This document shows, piece after piece, positions 11,073 to 23,545 of a stretch of 64,000 nucleotides of DNA. The notes beneath the pieces were generated by a model, which did no database searches, had not been told where the DNA came from, and saw only the letters and a list, made by a program, of their open reading frames with translations. The position numbers and the translations under genes were made by a program. Origin of the DNA: Spongilla lacustris (Eukaryota; Porifera; Demospongiae; Spongillida; Spongillidae); NCBI GenBank assembly GCA_949361645.1, contig OX442418.1, positions 8,497,376-8,561,375 of the forward strand, read 5' to 3'. Every line of letters begins with the position of its first letter. The stretch's first letter is position 1.

Positions 11073-11551
11073 CAGTAGCGGCTCACTAATCAGACCACGC
11101 GGTAATAAGACCACTTAACCGCCCGATTATAAGACCACTTCGCCAATCCGACCACCGTCTAATAAGACCACTAGTGTAAAAATATTGGAGGGGCATTTTT
11201 GCGTACCTTTCTTTCTCTGAACAGGAGATCAATGAAGTGGTTTCCTAATACAGTTGGTACCCACCATGCATTCGATTGCGGGGAAAATCGACGATCCCGT
11301 ACTAATGGAGTTAGCAATGTCTATGACACACACGAGCCAGCTCTAAGCTTGCTCTACAATCCTTGGCATAATTGTTCATCCTTCCAACTGTTATTTTGTT
11401 ACGATTCGTTTGTTTATCTGCTACTGATATTCTAATCAAAGCACATTTCGAAAGGCGGGAAACTCGCCAGTAAGACCGAAACGGTCGTATTGGCGAGTTT
11501 TACCACAAGATCCGATTGTCCCGGGGTGGTCTTATTAGTGAGCCGCTACTG
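11073..11551. mobile_element. 479 bp TA-flanked MITE (Tc1/mariner/pogo type ends)
   Basis: Terminal inverted repeats of at least 25 bp start CAGTAGCGGCTCACTAAT and differ at about one base. The flanks are TA on both sides, and removing the element plus one TA restores the satellite motif AAATACAGTAAC, so this is a clean TA target duplication. Both ends carry several AATAAGACCACT-like motifs that may be transposase-binding repeats. The interior holds a 78-codon ORF (11199-11435) with no recognisable domain, probably chance. Length and lack of transposase fit a MITE of the Tc1/mariner supergroup; the exact family is inference. Confidence 0.85.
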
Positions 11552-11553
11552 TA

Positions 11554-12914
11554 CAGTAACAAGGCAGGGTGCTAGCTAACACAAGCTAAATACAGTAACA
11601 AGGCTCTGGCTACCACGACAAGCACAATACAGCAACAAGGCAGGGTGCTAGCACAAGCTAAACACAGTAACAAGGCAGTGTACTAACACAAGCTACATAC
11701 AATAACAAGGGAGTGTGCTAACACAAGCTAAACACAGTAACAAGGCTCTCTGTACCACGACAAGCTACATTTTTAAAAGGCTGTGTGCTAACACAATCCA
11801 AATACAGCAACAAGGCTCTGTGTACCAAGACAAGCTACATACTGTAACAAGGCAGTGTGCTAACACAAGCTAAATCCAGTAACAAGGCAGTGTGCTAACA
11901 CAAGCCAAATCCAGTAACAAAGCAGGGTGCTAACACAAGCTAAATACAGTAACCAGGCAGTGTGCTAACACAAGCCAAATACAGTAACAAGGCAGGGTGC
12001 TAACACTAGCTAAATACAGTAACAAGGTAGTGCGCTAACACAAGCTCAATACAGCAACAAGGCAGGGTGCTAACACAAGCTAAACACAGTAACAAGGCAG
12101 TGTGCTAACACAAGCTAAATACAGTAACAAGGCTCTGGGTACAAGGCAAGCTGCTTTTTTAAAACAGTAACAAGGTAGGGCAGGATGCTAACATAAGCTA
12201 AATACAGTAACAAGCTGCATACAGTAACAAGGCAGGGTGCTAACACAAGCTAAGTACAGTAACAAGGCAGGGTGCTGACACAAGTTAAGTACAGCAACAA
12301 GGCTCTGGGCACCAAGGCAAGCTGCTTCTTAAAAACAGTAACAAGGTAGGGCAGGGTGCTAGCACAAGCTAAATACAGTAACAAGGCTCTGGGTACCAAG
12401 ACAAGACAAGACAAGACAAGACAAGCTACATTTTCTAAAGCAGTAACATGGTAGGGCAGGGTGCTAACACAAGCTAGATACAGTAATAAGGCAGTGTGCT
12501 AACACAAGCTAAATACAGCAACAAGGCAGGGTGCTAACACAAGCTAACTAAAGTAACAAGGCAGTGTGCTAACACAAGTTAAAAACAGTAACAAGGCTCT
12601 GTGTATTAAGACAAGCTAAATACTGTAACAAGGCGGTGTGCTAACACAAGCTGAATACAGTAACAAGGCAGGGTGCTAACACAAGCTAAATACAGTAACA
12701 AGGCAGTGTGCTAACACAAGCTCAATACAGCAACAAGGCAGGGTACTAACACAAGCTAAAACACAGTAACAAGGTAGTGTGCTAACTCAATCTAAATACA
12801 GTAACAAGGCAGGGTGCTAACACAAGCTAAATACAGTAACAAGGCTCTGGGTACCAAGGCAAGCTAATTTTTAAAAAACAGTAACAAGGTTGGGCAGGGT
12901 GCTAACACAAGCTA
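11554..12914. repeat. Satellite array, segment 3
   Basis: Continuation of the 35/37 bp satellite after the MITE, including TTTTTAAAACAGTAACAAGG spacers and a short run of ACAAG pentamers near 12400-12425. It stops at the second foldback. Confidence 0.93.
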
Positions 12915-12916
12915 TA

Positions 12917-15723
12917 CGGTGGCCCTGGAGGTCGCGCGACCAAACATTGCACGACACGCGATTTTGTGATTGAACAATATAGCAACGGTCCGATTCCGCG
13001 ATCGAGCAATGTAGCAACCGTCCGATTCTGCGATTAATCATTGATCCCATTCCGCGACCGAACAATCGTCCACTTCCGCTACCATACATCAACGCGAACT
13101 AGCATTGATCTATTTTTGGGATCAAACAACGGTCTATTTTTGGGATCGACCAGCCGAACGTTTCTCAGACCGACCTGCCAAACGTACTATGGGATATACA
13201 TGTAGGCGGTACCTTCCATGACGTCACCGAAAATAGTACTTCACAGAGACGATCCGGGCCGTAAGTTATCACTAACAGGTAACAAATTATGCATATACAC
13301 GCACATGCAGGACTAATAGTACTGGAGGCAGCAGAAGACAATCCTGGACATAATCGCGTATCAGCGGCTATTAAATGCACCACGTGGTTGACAGTTGGGT
13401 AAGTGTGTCACTATGCTGGCTACATTGGTACAGTACCAGTAAACCAACAGCATCGCTATACCGGTCCGCTATACCTTCAGGCTAACATGGCTCAAGAAAA
13501 GGCTCGCTGCACAGCATGGGACTAAAACGGCGCAACGCTGCGACGCCTTATACACAGGATATTAAGGTCAGTACTTTGCCGAGCTACGAATATACACAGT
13601 GGTGTGATTGGGGAGCCATAGAATGAGCTGCAAATGTCCAACTGCTATGCTCAAATGAAGTAGGCCTACTGATACACCATTCAAAGGTGCCCCATATTTG
13701 GGTGAGGTACACGTGGTCCTTGGCAGACACTCTTTTGTCACTCATCTAGATCCGCTGTGATGATGCTACTTGCCATAATGGATCCTGTTGGTTCATGGCT
13801 TTGTGACTGACTAGGAGAACCTATGGATTTTGTGTTTCATTGCAGGGTCCAAACTGTTGTTGGCACATCGATGGGTACGACAAGCTCATCATGAAACCTT
13901 AGAGTTAGAGAATCATGACTATCCTCTTTTGACATATTGTATATGCATATAAAATGAAAAATTCAAGTGCAGAAATAAAAAATGAAATAATTTCATAATG
14001 CATTTAATACATGCAAGTATTTGCATGTTTTGTTGAATCTTGTTAAGGATGAAAATGGCTCCTTCCCAGGCCCTGGAGACCATATGTTACAGGTATGCTG
14101 TTCCTCCAAGCCATTTGCCTCATCATAATCACCAGGTTACAACAGTGAAGGATCTGGAGGACCTCAACAGCAGGTGCATATCCCTCGATAGTTGCCATAG
14201 TGAGTTTATATATTTCTTTTTGTCCTGGCGGGATGCTCTCAAGTTTTTGCTGTGCCCAAGAGGACAGGTTCTCCAATTTGCTACATGAAGAACCACTCTT
14301 GGCTTGAGATTGAAGTAGCAATGCATATGATGCTTACAGTGTTTCTGATGGAGCTTCCCTGCAAACTGGTCATCATGCTCATGTCATAAAGCCATTCTTT
14401 CTGTCCCACAATCACTTCTTACATCGAACATCCTGAAGTATGCAATCCGAAATAAAGGAAACATGGACACATACAAACACACATACACATGCAGTCACAT
14501 ATTAAGTAATCTTTGAAGATGTGACCACAAAAGCAGTGTGGAGTTTTGTTATAGCACTTGACTGTAACATATCAAACATACAGTCCCAAAAACACAGTCA
14601 CACACACACAGCCACATTTTAAAAAGTAATCTCTGAAGGTGTGACCACAAAAGACAATCAAACACCTCAGTGGGGGAGGATTAGTTGTTTTAGCACTTAG
14701 TAGGAATAGAGCAACACAGGCACATGCACATAGCACATATCACACACAAACACACTGCACATATCACACAACACACAGCACATATCCCACACAGCATCAT
14801 GCAGGCACATATTAAGTAATGTTTTTTTTTTAATAGTGTGCACAAACAAAATTATGTAAACGTGCAATATAGATGCATGCATACGCTATCAAGGCATGTG
14901 ACATGTATCTCACTCAAATATGGGGCACCTTTAAGGTAATGCATGGTGCATGTATCCATACTTCATTTGAAGCATTCGCCACATTGATCGGTACCCGAGG
15001 TAGCAGTTGGACATTTGCAGCTCATTCTATGGCTCCCCAATCACACCACTGTGTATATTCGTAGCTCGGCAAAGTACTGACCTTAATATCCTGTGTATAA
15101 GACGTCGCAGCGTTGCGCCGTTTTAGTCCCATGCTGTGCAGCGAGCCTTTTCTTGAGCCATGTTAGCCTGAAGGTATAGCGGAGCGGTATAGAGATGCTG
15201 TTGGTTTACTGGTACTGCACCAATGTAGCCAGCATAGTGACACACTTACCCAACTGTCAACCACGTGGTGCATTTAATAGCCGCTGATACGCGATTATGT
15301 CCAAGATTGTCTTCTGCTGCCTCCAGTACTATTAGTCCTGCATGTGCGTGTATATGCATAATTTGTTACCTGTTAGTGATAACTTACGGCCCGGATCGTC
15401 TCTGTGAAGTACTATTTTCGGTGACGTCATGGAAGGTACCGCCTACATGTATATCCCATAGTACGTTTGGCAGGTCGGTCTGAGAAACGTTCGGCTGGTC
15501 GATCCCAAAAATAGACCGTTGTTTGATCCCACCAATGCTAGTTCGCGTTGATGTACGGTAGCGGAAGTGGACGGTTGTTTGGACGCGGAATGGGATCAAT
15601 GATCGATCCCAGAATCGGACGGTTGCTACATTGCTCGATCGCGGAATCGGACCGTTGCTATATTGTTCAATCACAAAATCGCGTGTCGTGCAATGTTTGG
15701 TCGCGCGACCTCCAGGGCCACCG
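12917..15723. mobile_element. 2.8 kb foldback element with ~0.8 kb inverted arms
   Basis: Ends are CGGTGGCCCTGGAGGTCGCG and its reverse complement, flanked by TA on each side. The arms run about 12917-13712 and 14912-15723, with a ~1.2 kb loop. Near each end is a cluster of related motifs (GATTCCGCGATCGAGCAAT, CATTCCGCGACCGAACAAT and degenerate copies, then TTTTTGGGATC repeats) resembling subterminal transposase-binding repeats. The arms contain mirrored 72-codon ORFs, probably chance. The loop has a ~100 bp motif repeated twice (TGTGACCACAAAAG at ~14521 and ~14641) and CA-rich stretches. No transposase is seen. The superfamily cannot be fixed. Confidence 0.8.
14043..14321 (-). other. Unrecognised ORF in the loop of the second foldback
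   Basis: A 92-codon minus-strand frame in the loop has protein-like composition (for example AQQKLESIPPGQKEIYKLT) but matches no family I know. Overlapping frames are also open. It could be a degraded captured exon or chance. Confidence 0.15.
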
Positions 15724-18700
15724 TACAAGCTAAACACAGTAACAAGGCTCTGGGTACCACGACAAGCACAATACAGCAACAAGGCAGGGTGCTAACACAA
15801 GCTACATACAATAACAAGGCAGGGTGCTGACACAAGTTTAATACAGCAACAAGGCTATGGGTACCAAGGCAAGCTCAATACAGCAACAATGCAGGGTGCT
15901 AACACAAGCTAAACACAGTAACAAGGTGTGTGCTAACACAAGCTGAATACAGTAACAAGGTAGGGTGCTAACACAAGCTAAATACAGTAACAAAGTAGTG
16001 TGCTAACACAAGCTAAATACAGTAACAAGGTAGGGTGCTAACACAAGCTAAATATAGTAACAAGGCTCTGGGTACCAAGGCACGCTGCTTTTTAAAAAAC
16101 AGTAGCAAGGTAGGGCAGGGTGCTAACACAAGCTAAATACAGTAACAAGGCTCTGGGTACCACGACAAGCACAATACAGCAACAAGGCAGAGTGCTAGCA
16201 AAAGCTAAACACAGTAACAAGGTAGTGTGCTAACACAAGCTACATACAATAACAAGGGAGTGTGCTAACACAAGCTAAATACAGTAACAAGGCCGGCCAG
16301 GGTGCTAACACAAGCTAAGTACAGTAACAAGGCAGGGTGCTAACACAAGCTAAATACAGTAACAAGGCAGGGTGCTGACAGAAGTTAAACACAGCAACAA
16401 GGCTATGGGTACTAAGGCAAGCTCAATACAGCAACAAGGCAGGGTGCTAACACAAGCTAAACACAGTAACAAGGTAGGGTGCTAACACAAGCTAAATACA
16501 GTAAGAAGGCTACGGGTACTAAGCCAAGCTGCTATTAAAAAAACAGTAACAAGGTAGGGCAGGGTGATAACACAAGCTATATACAGTAACAAGGCTCTGG
16601 GTACCATGACAAGCACAATACAGCAACAAGGCAGGGTGCTAACACAAGCTAAACACAGTAACAAGGCAGTGTGCTAACACAAGCTAAATACAGTAATAAG
16701 GCAGTGTGCTAACACAAGCTAAATACAGTAACAAGGCAGTGTGCTAACACAAGCTAAATACAGTAACAAGGCTCTCTGCATCACGACAAGCTACGTTTTA
16801 AAAAAGGCTGTGTACTAACACAATCCAAATACAGCAACAAGGCTCTGTGTACCAAGACAAGCTAAATACTGTAACAAGGCAGTGTGCTAACACAGGCTAA
16901 ATAAAGTAACAAGGCAGTGTGCTAACACAAGCCAAATACAGTAACAAAGCAGGGTGCTAACACAAGCTAAATACAGTAGCAAGGCAGTGTGCTAACACAA
17001 GCCAAATACAGTAACAAAGCAGGGTGCTAACACAAGCTAAATACAGTAACAAGGTAGTGCGCTAACACAAGCTCAATACAGCAACAAGGAAGGGGGCTAA
17101 CACAAGCTAAACACAGTAACAAGGTAGTGTGCTAACACAAGCTAAATACAGTAACAAAGCTCTGGGTACCAAGGCAAGCTGCTTTTACAAAAACAGTAAC
17201 AAGGTAGGGCAGGGTGCTAACACAAGCTTAACAAGTAACAAGGATCTGGGTACCACGACAAGCACAATACAGCAACAAGGCAGGGTGCTAACACAAGTTA
17301 AACACAGTAACAAGGTAGTGTGCTAACACAAGCTAAATACAGTAACAAGGCAGTGTGCTAACACAAGCTGAATACAGTAACAAGGCAGGAAGCTAACACA
17401 AGCGAAATACAATAACAAAGCAGGGTGCTAACACAAGCTAAACACAGTAACAAGGCAGTGTGCTAACACAAGCTCAATACAGTAACAACGCAGGGTACTA
17501 ACACAAGCTTAATACTGTAACGAGGCAGGGAGATACCACATCCTAAATACAGTAACAAAGCAGGGTGCTAATACAAGCTAAATACAGTAACAAGGCAGGG
17601 TGCTAACACAAGCTAAATACAGTAACAAGGCTCTGGGTACCAAGGCAAGCTACCTTTAAAAAACAGTAACAAGGTAGGGCAGGGTGCTAACAGGAGCTAA
17701 ATGCAATAACAATGCTCTGGGTACCATGACAAGTTCAACACCACAACAAGGAAGGGTGCTAACACAAGCTAAACACAGTAACAAGGTAGTGTGCTAACAC
17801 AAGTTTAACACAGTAACAAGGCAGTGTGCTAACACAAGCTAAATACAGCAACAAGGCTCTGGGTACCAAGACAAGACAAGACAAGCTACATTTTAAAAAC
17901 AGTAACAAGGCAGGGCAGGGTGCTACCACAAGCTAAATACAGTAATCAGGCAAGGTGCTACCACAAGTTAAAAACAGTAACAAGGCATGGTGCTGACACA
18001 AGCTACATACAGTTCCAAGGCAAGGTGCTACCACCAGCTGAATACAGTAACAAGGCAGGGTACTAACACAAGCTAAATACAGGTACTGACACAAGCTAAG
18101 TACAGTAACAAGGCTCTGGGTATTAAGACAAGCTACAATTTTATAAACAGAAACAAGGTAGGGCAGGGTGCTAACACAAGCTAAATACAATAATAAGGCA
18201 AGGTGCTACCACAAGTTAAATACAGTAGCAAGGCTCTGGATACCTAGAAAAGCTCAATACAACAACAATGCAGGGTGGTAACCGAAGCTAAATACAGTAG
18301 TAAGGCAAGGTGCTATCACAAGCTAAATATAGTACTGAACAAGGCTCTGGGTACCAAGACAAGCTACATTTTCAGTAACAAGGTAGGGAGCTAAATCCAT
18401 TAACAAGGCTCTGGGTACCAAAGCAAGATACATTTTTAAAAAGCAGTAACAAGGTAGGGCATGGTGCTACCACAAGTTAAATACAGTAGCAAGACTCTTG
18501 GTACCAAGATAAGCTACATTTTTTTAAATAACAGTCACAAAGTAAGATGCAAGCTATACACAGTAACAAGGCAGTGTGCTAACTGAAGCTAAATACAGTA
18601 ACAAGGCAGGGTGCTAACACAAGCTAAATACAGTAACAAGGCATAGTGCTAACACAAGCTAAATACAGTAACAACGCTCTGCATACCAAGAGAAGCTAAA

Positions 18701-19402
18701 TACAGTAACAAGGCAGGGTGTTAAAACCAGCTAAATATAGTCACAAGGCAGGGTGCTAACATAAGCTAAACACAGTAACAAGGCATGGTGCTGACACAAG
18801 CTAAATACAGTAACAAGGAATGGTGCTAACACAAGCTTAATACCGTACCAAGGTATGGTGCTGACACAAGCTAAATACAGTAACAAGGCTCTGGGTACCA
18901 GCACAAGCTACATTTTCATAAACAGTAACAAGGTAGGGCAGGGTACTAACACAAGCTAAATACAGTAATAAGGCAAGGTGCTAACACAAGCTAAATACAG
19001 TAATAAGGCAAGGTACTAACACAAGCTAAATACAGTAATAAGGCAAGGTGCTAACACAAGCTAAATACAGTAACAAGGCTCTGGGTACCAAGACAAGCTA
19101 CAATTTCATAAACAGTAACAAGGTAGGGCAGGGTGCTAGCACAAGCTAAATACAGTAATAAGGCAAGGTGCTACCACAAGTCAAATACAGTTACAAGAAA
19201 GGGTGCTAACACAATCTAAATACAGTAACCAGGCAGGGTTCTAACCCAAGCTAAATACAGTAAAAAGGCAGGGTGCTAACACAAGCTAAATACAGTAACA
19301 AGGCTCTGGGTACCAAGACAAGCTACAATTTCATAAACAGTAACAAGGTAGGGCAGGGTGCTAAATACAGTAATAAGGCAAGGTGCTACCACAAGCTAAA
19401 TC
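15724..19402. repeat. Satellite array, segment 4 (right end)
   Basis: The same satellite continues to about 19402, where the last unit (ACAAGCTAAATC) gives way to unique sequence. Beyond ~17900 the units are more diverged (GCAAGGTGCTACCACAAG, GCATGGTGCTGACACAAG), as expected at an array edge where homogenisation is weaker. The small ORFs in it are repeat artefacts. Confidence 0.93.
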
Positions 19403-20483
19403 ATATGGAGAAATGTGCGGTCACGGGAATTAGCGGTATGTACAACTAACCGCAATGGGCAGTATAGGAGATTGTATGGAAAACTCAAGAAAATCCAATG
19501 TTCTGCTTCAATCTTATGCATTTGAAGATTTGCCCGACTAGTTCTATAAGATATAGGACATGGTAGGAATTGTCATGATTTTTTTCAAAATTTGTAGCCC
19601 CTTCCTGTCGGTTCCCTTGATTTTTCTGCTTTTGACTTGATGACATTGAAATTGATACCTAATTACCATATTCCAGCTCACATATCTGCTGTATTTAATG
19701 CGGTAAGGGATTTGCCCAACGTGTCCCCAAATTTTGAATCTATGGACATAATTATCGAGTATTTTTAAGAATTTTGCTATGATAATTGCCGGTTCCTCTG
19801 AATTTTCTATTCATGCACTAAGATCTGCGTACATTTGCACTGATCATCATCACGTGCGCATCTCAAATGATGAACCAATCTCGTACCCAGACAGAAAATA
19901 TACTTCTATCATCATACGTGAATGTCTGCGGAGGAAGAACCACGCCCAATTGGCCTCGTGCCCAATAAATATTCCGCTATCTTTGTGGGCGTTATATCGA
20001 TCGACTATGAAAGGTACAAACCTAATTGCAGCTCGATCGCGAGTTTTGACTCTGAGATTCAGCGAGTGTTTATTAGGCATTGCTGATACCTCTTGATATT
20101 CGGGTACTGATCCCGATGGTTGGATCCGCCACTTAGGTTGGAAGGTACGTGGCGCAACAGCTCTAGTCTCGTTCCCAGACCCTATCTGTGGGAAACAAGC
20201 TACTGAAGCAAATATGGAATGCACCATGCAGAGATCTGTTATCTCTGGCGGCATCAATGACATTACAGGTACGCTTGGAATTTGCCCCGTACGGGCGATG
20301 CCGGGATTGGTAGGGGATTTGACAATATTTGACCGACGTGCAGATGGTTAGGTAGGGGCGGTTTGATGCCTAATGCATATGTGTATTGTACGTCGATAGT
20401 TCAATCCCGACCACAGCATACCGCGTAATAAATTGTTTGATATGACGCAATATCAAATCCAGCGGCGTAGGAAGGAGTTTAAA

Positions 20484-20498
<15 letters not shown>
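19403..20498. other. Unique sequence, no gene recognised
   Basis: Two overlapping opposite-strand ORFs (19779-20096 plus, 19850-20263 minus) have no domain I recognise. A CTCGTTCCCAGACC motif at ~20166 and TCTCGTACCCAGAC at ~19879 resemble the dispersed element ends seen at 25677-25719. No exon pairs with convincing splice sites were found. Confidence 0.4.
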
Positions 20499-20514
<16 letters not shown>

Positions 20515-20551
20515 CAAACATTTTAATGGTCATCAAGGGGGGGGGGGGGGG
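20499..20551. repeat. TG microsatellite with two long poly-G tracts
   Basis: A (TG)n run leads into 16 consecutive G (20499-20514). After a short AT-containing gap come 15 more (20537-20551) and further G-rich sequence. The plus strand could form G-quadruplexes. Confidence 0.9.
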
Positions 20552-20559
20552 AGGGGGAG

Positions 20560-21936
20560 GATACCCGGCCCTCCCGCCCAGCCAGCTAGGGGAGTAATAT
20601 TGCCTAAATCATAAGCATAAGCACTCCACTCTCAATTATATCCCCTTATTTACTTTAATGCAAAGCTGCATTACAATTGAACACATTGCACACACATGCA
20701 ACAATAATTAATCAAGTTTGTTATTACAGGAGTGTATATACATGTATAACGTTCAACTCTTAAACCTATGCCAATATTAGGAGGTACTAGCTATAGGAGG
20801 AGCTAATTTGCTGGACTTGGTGTGAGGGGAAATGGCTAAAAGGGACTGAAAAAACAGTTGGAGGCAGTTGATAATAATTCTTGGAGTTGAAATGTATTTT
20901 GTATTCACTGAAGTGGACTATTCTTCACAGAAGGTTGACGGCTTATTTAGATTTAACCCCTCCACAAATTTACATGTACCTCTATACTGAACATATGTAC
21001 TTGGCACTTGCTGTCATGTATGAATTTAATACCAGAGATCATATGATCTCTGCTATAACTCACGATTGAAACTAATTAACTGCTTGATTTTTTAAATATA
21101 TTGCAGTACCAATTATTTTATGTGGTTATGTAATTGTATCAAAACCCTCATATTCAAAGCCCTCTATTATCAACGTTATTTAAGAATATTAGAGATAATT
21201 GATTTTAATACATACTAATAACTAAGGTTAGATTTGATTATGTGGTGGAACAGCACTGATTTCAAGTTACTGAATTCAATAGATATGTAAAATCATAATT
21301 TGGTTTTAAGTTATAGTGGTTGAAGCTATTATGGGATGACTAATTTTAATAACCATAACTAATTACTCCATTATTAAATGAACTCAAAACATTGGTGAGT
21401 CATTTAAAATTGTAGTGGCCTTTTAGGATTTTCAAGTTTGATTTGTTGTTTTGAATGTTAACTAGCAAAATGCGCGCCATTTCAAACTTTCTTCACAACT
21501 ATAATAAATTTTGTAACTAAAAGTTGTCATACATTGCTGTATCAAATTAATTAATTGCAGGCAATTTTTGAACTGCATGTGTTAAAGATAATAAATAAAT
21601 GTGCTTCGCACTTGCCTAAACCTGGTTATTCTATACAGTGTATTCATAAATTGATTTAGATTGATAATCCAATTAAGGAATTGTATTGATTCAAAAGCAT
21701 TGCATTCTTTCGTGGATAATAAATACACACATGTATTACATATGCAGAAACACATGCCAATGGAGCTAGCAGGATGCACTAGGTTGATGATGCATGATAT
21801 TAATTACAGTTTATAATACATTACAGTTTTTGTACTGATAAAATAGGTTTCAAATTTGGTGCTTTGTACATTCAGAAGACAGGTATATTTGTTTATTGCA
21901 TGAAACGCTCACTCCCTTGTACATACACTGTATAAA
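20560..21936. other. AT-rich sequence without a recognisable gene
   Basis: AT-rich stretch with scattered short ORFs and no motif. It could contain upstream introns of the spliced gene that follows, but I found no exon here. Confidence 0.4.
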
Positions 21937-22918
21937 ATGGAATATATATCAAAAGATGCTAAAGAAATAACTATTAATAGATGTGCAAGGTCGAAGAGTA
22001 AGTGTGAAGTGCGAGCCACTACTGAACATTCCTCTGAAATAAGTCCTACATGTACCTGATGAACTACATCATCTGCTTAGGACCTTCGATGTGCTAATAC
22101 ACAACTTGATGTTCCAAGTGAGACAGATCGATGCTAAAGCAGGATTCACTGATCCAGTATCAGGACCTGAAATGAAGCAACTCATTGACACTATCAGCCG
22201 TTTTGGCCTGTCTTTCAGGAAAAGATAATCTTGGTTTTAACTGAACGTCTCTTAGAGGAAATAACAGGAAACAGTTTCTAGCACAGTTACCACCCCATTT
22301 GGACACAATACTTCCCCCCACTTCCCCCAATAATGCAGTTACATGTAGTAAGCTGTGGAGGGTAAAGCACTGCCGCATACATGTATGCCGACACTGTAAT
22401 TTGAAGCAATTCTGTACATGGAACTGTGTAATGTAGGACTTTGAAAACATACACCAGCAGGTGTCAAGCCGGAGTCCTGATGCTGAGTCACTTCAGACCG
22501 AGGTAAAAATTTGTGTAAATGGTTATGCATCATTCACAAGTTGATCTACTATAGGCTAAAGAGTCGATACAATCTTTTCTTGCTATGTCCAAAACTTTTG
22601 AAGGATACGAAGAAAAAATGCGCATCTTGGCTAAGCACATTCCTGCCATGATCAAAGACAACGGAAATGTGAAGCAGTTTAGCTGCCAAGGTTATGATTG
22701 TACACTGACATAGTATTGTACCTGTATGTGTACTGTACATGTATATAGCTGTTGAGAAGCTAAATGATGATGCAAAAATGGATGTAAGCTTACGGGACCC
22801 TGCCAGAGACATATTTCTTACAAAAGAAAGACTTGGCAATGGATCAGAATGGAAGAGACGTAAATATCAATACAAAACCAAACCAGATGGAATAAAGAAG
22901 ATGAAATTGCATCCTTGA
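21937..22918 (+). CDS. Multi-exon gene or gene remnant, VEK-NDDA family (uncharacterised)
   Basis: At least five exon-like blocks with GT/AG borders read in one direction: 21937-~22002 (donor AAGA|GTAAGT), ~22043-22228 (DELHHLLRTFDVLIHNL...SRFGLSFRKR), 22256-22361 (RKQFLAQLPPHLDTILP...SKLWR), 22437-22502 (DFENIHQQVSS), 22555-22690 (ending GNVKQFSCQ) and 22749-22918 (AVEKLNDDAKMDV... to a TGA at 22916-22918). Exons 3-6 join in frame. The join after 22228 is not clean: the frame meets TAA with no GT donor, so a frameshift, an unusual splice or pseudogenisation is possible. The C-terminal pattern (H.P....G.VKQFS.Q.VEK.NDDAK...RD) resembles, from memory, uncharacterised proteins repeated in sponge and coral genomes, perhaps transposon-derived. 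No biochemical function is known to me. Confidence 0.6.
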
Positions 22919-23064
22919 TAGTTACAGGCAACAGGATGAACCCCTTTAATGTATCATGGTCACATTGTACATGTCATCTATAATCACATACATTGTGTAT
23001 ATGTAACAATGAGTAAAGAAGCACATATTACATGTACGTTGTGGGTGCAAGGATCAAGCATTTC

Positions 23065-23070
23065 AATAAA
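23065..23070 (+). terminator. Candidate poly(A) signal AATAAA
   Basis: AATAAA about 150 bases after the stop of the preceding spliced gene, same strand. The hexamer is common in AT-rich DNA, so support is only positional. Confidence 0.3.
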
Positions 23071-23319
23071 AGATGATGGTGTAGGGACTGATACAGAAAA
23101 CTAATGTGCAACGTGCGATAATGCATAAGGTTGTCATTTCTAACAGTGTACACATACAGTCATTTTGCAGCAGTTAAGAAGAACTAGGGGTGTGGCATCA
23201 GAATTTGGAAGTGTTTGAGGGGTGACTCCTTCATGGTAATGGCATCCTGTTCAGCTGATCCTGGCAAGAGTACATTCAATTTCAGTGATGGATCCAGGAT
23301 TTCCAGTTTGTGTGGGTAC

Positions 23320-23510
23320 AATTGACCTACGCCTCACTCCCGGTCCTGCTGGGGTATAGGGGAGCAGCTGTAAGAGTGTATGGAAGCTTTTCCATTATAT
23401 ATGTATCAGTGCTTGTGCCTACAGTACATGTACAGACCATTACATGCATGACTAAGAGGTTTAGTTCTTCCCATTGATGTGAGATAAGATAACCACAGTC
23501 ATTGCCACTG

Positions 23511-23545
<35 letters not shown>

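Noticed and set aside
13165..15483. Mirrored 72-codon ORFs in the arms of the second foldback
   Set aside because: Identical because the arms are inverted copies. No domain, and they overlap subterminal repeat sequence.
3782..19402. Possible CRISPR-like array
   Set aside because: Units are contiguous variants with no unique spacers between conserved repeats, in a eukaryotic context.
19779..20263. Overlapping 105- and 137-codon ORFs on opposite strands
   Set aside because: No recognisable domain, no splice or poly(A) support. Their mutual overlap suggests chance openness.
20340..20420. Possible tRNA gene suggested by TAGTTCAATCCCGACC
   Set aside because: Resembles a B box, but no A box or acceptor/anticodon stem pairing could be drawn around it.
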